Positions 18,157-24,313 of a DNA stretch of 31,310 nt are shown here, piece after piece. A program made the position numbers and the translations under genes. The stretch comes from JAWVYT01 sp964605205 (GTDB lineage: Bacteria; Gemmatimonadota; Gemmatimonadetes; Longimicrobiales; RSA9), in assembly GCA_964605205.1 (NCBI GenBank), contig CAZSBL010000023.1:1-31310 (forward strand), in the 5' to 3' direction. The notes below the pieces were generated by a model. It saw only the letters and a program-made list of their open reading frames with translations. It did no database searches and had not been told where the DNA came from. Numbering within the stretch: the first letter of the stretch is position 1; each line of letters begins with the position of its first letter.

Positions 18157-18183
18157 TCGCCGCCGGGCCGTTCCCTACTTTTG
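18153..18183 (+). promoter_or_regulatory. TTG-N20-TACTTTTG promoter
   Basis: TTG at 18153-18155, a 20-nt spacer and TACTTTTG at 18176-18183 reproduce the Bacteroidota promoter layout (TTTG, 19-20 nt, TAnnTTTG). Read as a classic sigma-70 site it is TTGATC, 17 bp, TACTTT. It overlaps the stop codon of the M16-like gene and predicts a leader of about 33 nt for the lipoprotein gene at 18223. It is the best two-part match in the window. Confidence 0.6.
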
Positions 18184-18222
18184 GACCCTTCCGAAACTCA
18201 TCGATCCCCGAGAGATTCCACA

Positions 18223-18996
18223 ATGAAACGAGCGTTGATTCTGGCCACCGCCATGGCCGCCACGAGCCTCGCCGCCTGCGGCGGTGGCGAAATTGTCGTC
18301 CAGGCCCAGTTGGAACAGGAGATGGCCGACGGGACGACGGAGACCGTGACGCTGAGCGAGATACCGGTCCGGCTGATCCCCTTCGACCGTGACGCCATCT
18401 TCGACTCCCTGGAGCAGGCGTTTCCCGAGCCGGAGCCCCAGATCCCGGACTCGATCTTCGAGCTTCGGGAACGCGTGATCGCCGCGCAGCAGGAGTGGCG
18501 TGAAGCGGAAGCCGAGTGGTCGATAATGCGTGACAGCCTCCAGGAGATCTCCAACGCCATGGAAGGGCTGGACCAGAGCTCCGGCCAGTACTTCGCCCTC
18601 TTCCAGGAGTTCAACGAGGTGGAGGGGATCGCGAGCGATCTCGAGGAGGCATCCAGCGAGGCGTTCGAGGAGTTCACCGACCTGCAGCAGCGGCTGAACA
18701 CGTCTTCGCGGGAGATCACCATCGCGCGGAGAAACTGGGCGGATGAAGCCTTCGCGCCCGTCGACTCGATCTTCTTCGCTCGCTACGAGGAGCTGGGCCG
18801 GGAAGAGCTACAGGACACCACCGACGCGAGTGGCATCGCCCGGTTCAACGGCGTAGCCTCCGGGCAGTGGTGGGTGACCGCGCGGTACGGACGCCAGTTC
18901 GACGAGCTGTACTGGAACCTTCCCGTCGAGGTCGATGGCGATTCCCTCATGGTGGAGCTGACAGCGGACAACGCAGAGGTGCGCCAGCAGATATGA
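18223..18996 (+). CDS. Coiled-coil lipoprotein with C-terminal beta-sandwich-like domain
   Basis: I do not recognise a named family. The 257-residue protein starts with a clear lipoprotein signal (LAAC, C19) followed by GGGE. An acidic region comes next, then an alpha-helical, coiled-coil-like stretch at about 78-175 rich in Glu and Gln. The last 60 residues (from about DTTDASGIARFNGVASGQWW) look like a carboxypeptidase-regulatory or Cna-B-like beta sandwich, as seen in extracellular proteins. The ATG at 18223 is preferred over a TTG at 18181 because the signal peptide begins there. It has its own promoter and ends four nt before the FadJ-type gene, with which it may be co-transcribed. Probably anchored in the envelope. 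Confidence 0.75.
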   Translation: MKRALILATAMAATSLAACGGGEIVVQAQLEQEMADGTTETVTLSEIPVRLIPFDRDAIFDSLEQAFPEPEPQIPDSIFELRERVIAAQQEWREAEAEWSIMRDSLQEISNAMEGLDQSSGQYFALFQEFNEVEGIASDLEEASSEAFEEFTDLQQRLNTSSREITIARRNWADEAFAPVDSIFFARYEELGREELQDTTDASGIARFNGVASGQWWVTARYGRQFDELYWNLPVEVDGDSLMVELTADNAEVRQQI

Positions 18997-19000
18997 GGTG

Positions 19001-21166
19001 ATGGTGCCTGAACAGACCCGCACGACGAACCAGGCGGCGCTGACGCTGGAGGTGGACGGCGACGGCGTCGCCTGGCTCGTTTTCGACCACCCGGACAGAC
19101 CGCAGAACATCCTCACTACGCCGGTCATGGAGCGGCTCGACGGGCTGCTCGGCCAGGTGGAGGAGCGTGCGGCGGGTGGAGAGATCCGGGCGTTGGTGGT
19201 CCGGAGCGGGAAGGACGGCACCTTCATTGCCGGCGCCGACGTGGGCGAGATCGAGGGTATCACCGACCCGGCGGAGGGCGAGGCGAAGGCGCGGCAGGGG
19301 CAGGCGGTGTTCCAGCGGCTCCACGAGCTGCCCGTTCCCACCATCGCGGCGGTGGACGGCACCTGTCTGGGCGGCGGGACGGAGCTGATCCTGGCGTGTG
19401 ACGTCCGGCTCGCCGCCGACCGCGACGAGACGAAGATCGGGCTGCCGGAGATCCAGCTCGGGATCCTGCCGGGCTTCGGCGGCACGACGCGGCTGCCCCG
19501 CGTCATCGGGCTCATTGCCGCCTCCGACATCATCCTGGCCGGGAAGCGGGTCAGCGTACGCAAGGCGTACAGGACCGGGCTGATCCACGAGCGGATGCAC
19601 CCGGGCGTGCTCCACGACCGGGCCGCGGAGATCGCTCGCACCATGGCCGACGGCGGCTCACCGCCGAGTCGCAACGGCCCCGGTCGGCTGCAGCGACTGG
19701 CGGAGGCCACGCCACCGGGCCGGGCGCTGATCCTGAAGCAGGCGCGCAAGCAGGTCATGAAGCAGACCAAGGGGAAGTACCCCGCGCCGCTGAAGGCCAT
19801 CGAGGTCATGAAGGAGTCGGCGGGCAAGAGTCTGGAGAAGGCGCTGGCCATCGAGGCGAAGGCCCTCGGCGAGCTCATCGTCACCGAGGAGTCGAAGAAC
19901 CTGATCCACGTCTACCACCTCATGGAGGGGGCCAAGAAGGCGGGCCCCGACGCCGAGGCGCGCGACGTGGAGCGGGTGGCGGTGCTCGGCGCCGGCGTGA
20001 TGGGCGGCGGGATCGCCCAGCTGCTGGCGTACAACGGGTTCACTGTCCGCCTCAAGGACATCGAGCAGGAGCCGCTCACCGACGGGCTCCAGCACGCCCG
20101 CTCGATGTTCGACAAGCTCGTGAAGAAGCACAAGCTGGAAGAGCGGGAGGCGGATCGGCGCATGGACGCCATCTCCCCGGCCCTCGACTACACCGGCTTC
20201 GGCACCGTGGAGCTGGTGGTGGAGGCCGTGGTGGAGCGGATGGACGTAAAGAAGAATGTCCTGAAGGAGACGGAGGCGGAGGTCGGGCCCGACGCGGTGC
20301 TGACCAGCAACACGTCGTCGCTCTCCATCACCGAGATGGCGAGCGAGCTGGATCGGCCGGAGAACTTCGCCGGGATGCACTTCTTCAACCCCGTCCACAA
20401 GATGCCGCTGGTGGAGATCATCCGGGGGGAGGCGACGTCGGACGAGGCTACCGCCACGATCTTCAGCCTGGTCCGGGGGCTCGGCAAGACGCCAGTGATC
20501 GTGAAGGACGGGCCCGGGTTCCTGGTGAACCGGATCCTGACACCGTACCTGAACGAGGCCGGCTTCCTGATCGGCGCCGGTGCGTCCATGGCCGAGCTGG
20601 ACGAGGCGCTGAAGGACTTCGGGATGCCCATGGGCCCGCTCCGGCTACTGGACGAGGTGGGGCTCGACATCGCCCGCCACGCGGGGCAGACCATGGAGGA
20701 CGCCTACCCGGAGCGGATGAAGGCCGCGCCCGCGCTCACGAAGCTGGGCGACGAGACCGACAGACTCGGGAAGAAGAACCAGAAGGGATTCTACGTCTAC
20801 GAGGACGGGAAGGAGCAGCACCCGGACCCGTCGGTGTACGACGCGCTGGCCGACATCATCGGTGGCAGCCAGACCTCGCTGCCCCAGCGGGAGGTGGTGG
20901 ACCGGTGCGTGCTCCCCATGGTCAACGAGGCCGCCCGCATCCTCGATGAGGGGATCGCGAAGCGCCCCGGCGACGTGGACCTGGCCATGATCACCGGCAC
21001 CGGGTTCCCGCCCTTCCGCGGCGGGCTCCTGCGGTACGCCGACACGCTGGGCATCAGGACCGTGCTGGCCAAGCTGGAGTCGTTCGAGCGGGAGTTCGGG
21101 CTCCGCTACGAGCCCGCCGCGCTGCTCCGCCGGAAGGCCGAGGCCGGCGAGGGGTTCTACGACTGA
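19001..21166 (+). CDS. fadJ: Bifunctional enoyl-CoA hydratase/3-hydroxyacyl-CoA dehydrogenase (FadJ-like)
   Basis: This multifunctional beta-oxidation enzyme hydrates enoyl-CoA and then oxidises 3-hydroxyacyl-CoA with NAD+. The protein has about 721 residues. The crotonase domain (about 10-200) shows GTFIAGADVGEIEG and TCLGGGTELILACDVRLA with a catalytic-type Glu, and GLPEIQLGILPGFGGTTRLP. The Rossmann domain follows with VAVLGAGVMGGGIAQLLAYN near residue 327, the catalytic His in HFFNPVHKMPL near 462, and two C-terminal 3HCDH helical domains. ATG at 19001 and GTG at 18998 or 19004 are all possible starts; a GAGG lies just upstream. It starts four nt after the lipoprotein gene. No thiolase partner is present in the window. 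Confidence 0.95.
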   Translation: MVPEQTRTTNQAALTLEVDGDGVAWLVFDHPDRPQNILTTPVMERLDGLLGQVEERAAGGEIRALVVRSGKDGTFIAGADVGEIEGITDPAEGEAKARQGQAVFQRLHELPVPTIAAVDGTCLGGGTELILACDVRLAADRDETKIGLPEIQLGILPGFGGTTRLPRVIGLIAASDIILAGKRVSVRKAYRTGLIHERMHPGVLHDRAAEIARTMADGGSPPSRNGPGRLQRLAEATPPGRALILKQARKQVMKQTKGKYPAPLKAIEVMKESAGKSLEKALAIEAKALGELIVTEESKNLIHVYHLMEGAKKAGPDAEARDVERVAVLGAGVMGGGIAQLLAYNGFTVRLKDIEQEPLTDGLQHARSMFDKLVKKHKLEEREADRRMDAISPALDYTGFGTVELVVEAVVERMDVKKNVLKETEAEVGPDAVLTSNTSSLSITEMASELDRPENFAGMHFFNPVHKMPLVEIIRGEATSDEATATIFSLVRGLGKTPVIVKDGPGFLVNRILTPYLNEAGFLIGAGASMAELDEALKDFGMPMGPLRLLDEVGLDIARHAGQTMEDAYPERMKAAPALTKLGDETDRLGKKNQKGFYVYEDGKEQHPDPSVYDALADIIGGSQTSLPQREVVDRCVLPMVNEAARILDEGIAKRPGDVDLAMITGTGFPPFRGGLLRYADTLGIRTVLAKLESFEREFGLRYEPAALLRRKAEAGEGFYD

Positions 21167-21276
21167 CGCCGTCGCTGCCGCGCCCGGTCCGGATCCGCTA
21201 CCGGCGCCCGCCGGACCGCGAGGAGGTCTTCCACCAGACCCTGGTCCACGAGGGCCATGACGGGCTGGTCACCCTC

Positions 21277-21816
21277 ATGCCCGCCGCCGGCGTGAGCCGC
21301 CCCACCGTAGTGGCCGGCCGCACCGTCCTCGAGCCGGGCTCGCCCGTGGTCTGGTTCACGTTCCCCGGCCGTCACCACGATATCGGTCGGTTCCACACCC
21401 CCGATGGCCGCTTCACCGGCTACTACGCCAACATCCTTACAACGGTGGAGCTGGACGCCGCGCCCCCGGCTCCCGGAACCCCTAGCGACGCCGAGCTGGC
21501 CCGCCGCGCCTCCCACGCGCCGGCCGCACCGAACGCACCGGGGCCACCGGCCTCGGAGCGCCACGAGGCCGGCGACGTCTGGCTCACCACCGACCTCTTC
21601 CTCGATGTCTTCGTGGATCTCGATGGCGACGTCCACGTCCTGGACCGCGAAGAGCTGGAGCACGCCGTGACCGAGGGGTGGGTGAACCCGGCCATCGCCC
21701 GGACCGCCGAGCTGGAGGCAAACCGGCTGGTGGAGGCCGCCCGGGTGGGCGAATGGCCCCCGCCCGTTGTGGACGCCTGGCCGCTGGAGCGCGCAAGGAA
21801 GGCTGCCCGAGGCTGA
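21277..21816 (+). CDS. DUF402 domain protein (start uncertain)
   Basis: The protein carries the DUF402 (FomD-like) beta-barrel domain; relatives of FomD act on nucleotidyl-linked phosphonates, but most are uncharacterised. Seen here are VVWFTFPGRHHDIGRFH, FTGYYANILTTVEL, then FLDVFVDLDGDVHVLDREEL with the acidic metal-binding cluster, and a C-terminal helix with WPPPVVDAW. The given ATG at 21277 is the first canonical start, but the same frame upstream to about 21175 encodes plausible family sequence (RIRYRRPPDREEVF), with no ATG, GTG or TTG before it. The true start may be CTG at 21175, or a frameshift or error may hide it. The N terminus is therefore probably longer than given. A Pro/Ala-rich linker (about residues 60-95) is unusual. 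It begins just after fadJ. Confidence 0.8.
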   Translation: MPAAGVSRPTVVAGRTVLEPGSPVVWFTFPGRHHDIGRFHTPDGRFTGYYANILTTVELDAAPPAPGTPSDAELARRASHAPAAPNAPGPPASERHEAGDVWLTTDLFLDVFVDLDGDVHVLDREELEHAVTEGWVNPAIARTAELEANRLVEAARVGEWPPPVVDAWPLERARKAARG

Positions 21817-21894
21817 CCGGAGCGGCGAATACCGTACCGCCCGGAGCGGCGAATGCCGTATCGCCCGGTGCCACACCGCCCGGTGCCCCATCGA
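21817..21894 (+). repeat. Degenerate tandem repeat (24-bp and 15-bp units)
   Basis: Directly after the DUF402 stop, a 24-bp unit occurs twice (21817-21840 and 21841-21864, two mismatches). Two shortened 15-bp units that keep the CCGGTGCC-type start follow (21865-21879 and 21880-21894). No coding meaning is apparent. It fills the first part of the 212-bp spacer before the DsbA-like gene. Confidence 0.7.
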
Positions 21895-22028
21895 GCCCCA
21901 GCGCCACCAGAACGCTCGAGTTCGCCGGCCCAATCCGCCGGCGCGGGCCCGAAGGCACTCTCCGGCCCCCGCCGGGGTACGGTGAGCGAGCACCCGCACT
22001 TACGACCCCTACCCGACATGGAGGCAGA

Positions 22029-22739
22029 ATGCAGGAACGAAGGGGCCCCATCCGGCTCGCGGCGGCCACGGCCGTCGTACTGACGGCCGTCGCGCTGGCC
22101 ATGAGCGCGCCCGCCCCGGCGGCGGCCCAGACCACACAGGCCGAAGCCGTGGCGGAAACACAGCCGCCCGCCGTGCAGCGCGCCCTCGAGAGCCGGACGA
22201 AGGGCGGCGAAAACGCCACGGTGGTGGTGTTCGAGATCGCCGATTTCCAATGCCCGTACTGCGCCCGGTTCGCCGAGCAGGTCGGTCCCGAGCTCAACGA
22301 CAAGTACGTGGCTACCGGCCAGGTGCAGTGGGTCTTCGTGAACCTGCCGATGCACAACCATCCGCTGGCGTGGCACGCCGCGGAGGCCGCCCTCTGCGCG
22401 GGCGCCGCCGGCGACCGCTTCTGGGCGATGCACGACCGCCTCTTCGCCGAGCAGGACCGCTGGACCGAGGCCGACGACCCGCAGGCCCTCTTCGCCCGCT
22501 ACGCCACCGACCTCGGCATCCCGGTCGAGGAGTTCCAGACGTGCACCCGCGACGACCAGGTCGCGTCGCTCATCCTCCAGGACCTGGGCTCCGCCGTCAG
22601 CGCGGGCATCACCGGCACCCCCACGTTCATCATCATGAAGGACCAGCAGGTGGTGAATCAGATGGTGGGGGTGAAGTCGATGCAGGAGTGGAGTGATGTG
22701 CTGGACGGCGCACTGGCGGGGGACGGGGGTGGGCCGTGA
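22029..22739 (+). CDS. Secreted DsbA-like thioredoxin-fold protein
   Basis: This is a periplasmic thiol oxidoreductase of the DsbA/thioredoxin_4 type that would introduce or shuffle disulfide bonds. The 236-residue protein has a cleavable signal peptide (about 1-34, ending in APAAAQ), then FEIADFQCPYCARF with the active-site pair C75-P-Y-C78, a helical insertion containing HNHPLAWHAAEAALCA, and the cis-proline loop GTPTFIIM. The ATG at 22029 is supported by GGAGG four nt upstream (22020-22024); longer in-frame extensions are spurious. It is the last gene of the plus-strand block and converges with the minus-strand redox genes across the hairpin region. It may depend on the VKOR homologue for reoxidation. 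Confidence 0.93.
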   Translation: MQERRGPIRLAAATAVVLTAVALAMSAPAPAAAQTTQAEAVAETQPPAVQRALESRTKGGENATVVVFEIADFQCPYCARFAEQVGPELNDKYVATGQVQWVFVNLPMHNHPLAWHAAEAALCAGAAGDRFWAMHDRLFAEQDRWTEADDPQALFARYATDLGIPVEEFQTCTRDDQVASLILQDLGSAVSAGITGTPTFIIMKDQQVVNQMVGVKSMQEWSDVLDGALAGDGGGP

Positions 22740-22757
22740 GGGCGCACTGGTAAGGCT

Positions 22758-22990
22758 GCCGCTTCGGCGTTGATCCGGGCGCGCAACGGGCGGCCCGTAC
22801 CGGGCCGCAAGAGGCTCGCCCTGCGGGCTCGCATCAGGCGCGCTCCGCGCGCAACAGGCCGGCGCTACGCAGCCAGCAACGGCGGCCTTCGGCCGCAACA
22901 GGCACCGCCTGGCGGCGGTGCAACAGGCCGCCTTCGGCGGCAAGGGGTGCCGCTGGCGCGGCGTGCGCTCGGCCTTCGGCCTCGCGGGCG
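22758..22990 (-). repeat. Left GC-rich hairpin array (GCAACAGG linkers)
   Basis: About ten short GC-rich inverted repeats follow one another, separated by GCAACAGG on the plus strand (exact at 22851-22858, 22895-22902 and 22920-22927, with variants at 22783, 22807, 22831, 22877 and 22940). Clear hairpins are 22791-22807 (7 bp), 22838-22850 (5), 22882-22896 (6), 22903-22920 (7), 22927-22941 (6) and 22949-22962 (5). On the minus strand several loops read GAA. Two units (22814-22832 and 22967-22985) contain tandem G.A mismatches in their stems. The minus strand is taken as the folding strand. It is the mirror of the right array. Confidence 0.85.
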
Positions 22991-23020
22991 CTCACCCGCC
23001 GACGCGGGCCGCGCCACGGT

Positions 23021-23368
23021 TCATCGACGCGTCCAGCGGATCAGGCGGATCGCGTCCCAACGGATGTCGCGGAGGAGGCGGAGACCCTCGGCGCCGGCAT
23101 CCGGCGGGAGCATCCCGTTCCGCCTCGCCCCGGTCACCAGCCGCAGCCCCTCCCCCGCCGATGCCTTTGTGTAGCCGAAGTACTTCCGCTTCTGTGCCAT
23201 GGTCTCCGAGTCCAGCGCCTCCCCCAGATTCGCGATGATCGACGACGACGTCCCCTCGATCTGGTCCCACGTCCGCGGCCAGCGACTCAGCCGCCGCTCC
23301 CACTTCAGACACCAGGCCTGATACTGCTCTGCGAGCTTCACCACCCGCGGTTCATCGTCTCCACTCAT
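23021..23368 (-). CDS. Divergent four-helix-bundle protein between hairpin arrays
   Basis: This 115-residue protein matches the pattern of the four-helix-bundle/23S rRNA intervening-sequence family in a divergent form: an initial helix (VVKLAEQYQAWCLKWERRL), then DQIEGTSSSIIANLGEALDS (the counterpart of the RRAxxSIPxNIAEG stretch), then QKRKYFGYTKASAGEGLRLV and a C-terminal helix rich in Arg and Trp. The ATG at 23368 is preferred over 23398 because the upstream residues (Cys/Arg/His-rich) do not fit the family; neither has a clear ribosome binding site. It lies between two hairpin arrays that point away from it. This resembles known links between this family and intervening or mobile RNA elements. 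Function unknown. Confidence 0.72.
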   Translation of the reverse strand: MSGDDEPRVVKLAEQYQAWCLKWERRLSRWPRTWDQIEGTSSSIIANLGEALDSETMAQKRKYFGYTKASAGEGLRLVTGARRNGMLPPDAGAEGLRLLRDIRWDAIRLIRWTRR

Positions 23369-23422
23369 ACCCGGACAATGGCGCACGCAACGGGGCATCG
23401 GAATGGCGGAATGGGTCGGGTT

Positions 23423-23628
23423 GGCCGCGCCGGAAGGTTGGCCGCGCCGGAAGGTTGGCCGCGCCGGAAGGTTGGTCNNNNNNNNNNNNNNNNNNNNNNN
23501 NNNNNNNNNNNNNNNNNNNNNNNNNNNNNNNNNNNNNNNNNNNNNNNNNNNNNNNNNNNNNNNNNNNNNNNNNNNNNGGCCGCGCCGGAAGGTTGGCCGC
23601 GCCGGAAGGTTGGCCGCGCCGGAAGGTT
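23423..23628 (+). repeat. 17-bp tandem repeat interrupted by the gap
   Basis: The unit GGCCGCGCCGGAAGGTT occurs three times without mismatch at 23423-23473 and three times at 23578-23628. Both groups are followed by GGTC. A unit length of 17 is not a multiple of three, so the repeat is not coding. The true copy number is unknown because of the gap. Confidence 0.9.
23478..23577. other. Assembly gap of 100 N
   Basis: Exactly 100 undetermined bases separate two contig ends. The 55 bp before the gap (23423-23477) are identical to the 55 bp after it (23578-23632). This suggests overlapping contig ends that were joined with a placeholder rather than a real 100-bp gap. Confidence 0.95.
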
Positions 23629-23642
23629 GGTCTCCCTCCCCC

Positions 23643-23857
23643 CGCGCCGAAGGCGCGCACGGCGAGCGAAGCGAGCCCCAACCCTTGCCGCCGAAGGCGG
23701 CCTCTTGCGCCGGCGAAGCCGCGCCTGTTGCGAGCGAAGCGAGCCTTTGCGACCGAAGGGAGCCTGTTGCCGCCGAAGGCGGCCTGTTGCGGCCCGAATG
23801 GGCCGCCTGTTGCGCCGCCGCCAGGCGGCGCCTGTTGCCGGCCGCTCCGCGGCCGGC
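23643..23857 (+). repeat. Right GC-rich hairpin array (CCTGTTGC linkers)
   Basis: Ten hairpins in a row are joined by CCTGTTGC (exact at 23724-23731, 23763-23770, 23783-23790, 23806-23813 and 23831-23838; shortened variants elsewhere). Stems include 23643-23657 (6 bp, GAA loop), 23687-23701 (6, GAA), 23769-23783 (6, GAA), 23789-23806 (7, GAAT), 23812-23831 (8, GCCA) and 23837-23857 (9, TCC). Units at 23661-23677, 23730-23744 and near 23749-23763 have tandem G.A mismatches in the stem with changed neighbouring pairs. The last hairpin may end transcription from the left only weakly. VKOR stops 13 nt further on. Confidence 0.88.
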
Positions 23858-23869
23858 CGTCGGCGATCC

Positions 23870-24313
23870 CTAGCGGACCTCGCCTCTCCTCAGCAGACCG
23901 ATCTCCGCGAGCGAGAACCCGAACGCCAGCGTACTGATGATCGCCGACACGATGCACCACTGGCACCACGCGTGGATGACGAACTCCTCGAGCACGCTCA
24001 GGTAGATCGAGAAGAGGAACGCCAGCCCGGTGAGGGTGATCAGCGCCAGGGATATCCAGCGTCGGTCGGCGAAGCGTGGCTGGGTGCCGAGGAAGGCGAC
24101 GACGAAGATCCCCACGTAGCCGGCCAGTCCCCAGGCGGCCACGGGCACGCCGAGGAAGTAGGCCCAGGGCGAGTTCTGGACGACCTCGCAGCCGTCATCG
24201 CCGCACGCGATGGCGCCGAACGCGCCGATCTTGTAGAGGAAGAGGTACGCGGCAACGAAGGCGCCGATCAGCGCCAGCGTCGCCACCACCATCCGGGTGC
24301 GGGGGATCGTCAC
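23870..24313 (-). CDS. Vitamin K epoxide reductase family protein (VKOR)
   Basis: Bacterial VKOR is an inner-membrane enzyme that reoxidises DsbA-type proteins and passes electrons to quinone, replacing DsbB. The 147-residue protein has four hydrophobic segments and all key residues: loop cysteines C37 and C42 in ACGDDGCE, the conserved Ser in QNSPW (S48), and the redox CxxC pair C117-C120 in WCQWC. The start is a GTG that overlaps the stop of the upstream DsbA-like gene by four nt (24310-24313), so the two products are made together. It has no fused thioredoxin domain, in contrast to many bacterial VKORs, which fits the presence of a separate partner. Confidence 0.95.
   Translation of the reverse strand: MTIPRTRMVVATLALIGAFVAAYLFLYKIGAFGAIACGDDGCEVVQNSPWAYFLGVPVAAWGLAGYVGIFVVAFLGTQPRFADRRWISLALITLTGLAFLFSIYLSVLEEFVIHAWCQWCIVSAIISTLAFGFSLAEIGLLRRGEVR

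Larger units (their letters stand above)
23399..23869. other. Noncoding repeat-rich interval
   Basis: This 471-bp stretch between the divergent four-helix-bundle gene and the VKOR gene holds the 17-bp tandem repeat, a 100-N gap and the right hairpin array, each described separately. ORFs through it are artefacts of the repeats. I see no promoter or RNA gene beyond the hairpins. Confidence 0.8.

Noticed and set aside
18181..18222. TTG at 18181 as start of the coiled-coil lipoprotein
   Set aside because: It overlaps the promoter element, and the signal peptide begins at the ATG at 18223.
23423..23628. CRISPR-like appearance of regular short repeats
   Set aside because: The 17-bp units are directly adjacent without spacers, and no cas gene is present.
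22758..23857. Hairpin arrays as plain intrinsic terminators
   Set aside because: One or two could end transcription, but about twenty hairpins without T-tracts and with a conserved linker do not fit terminators.
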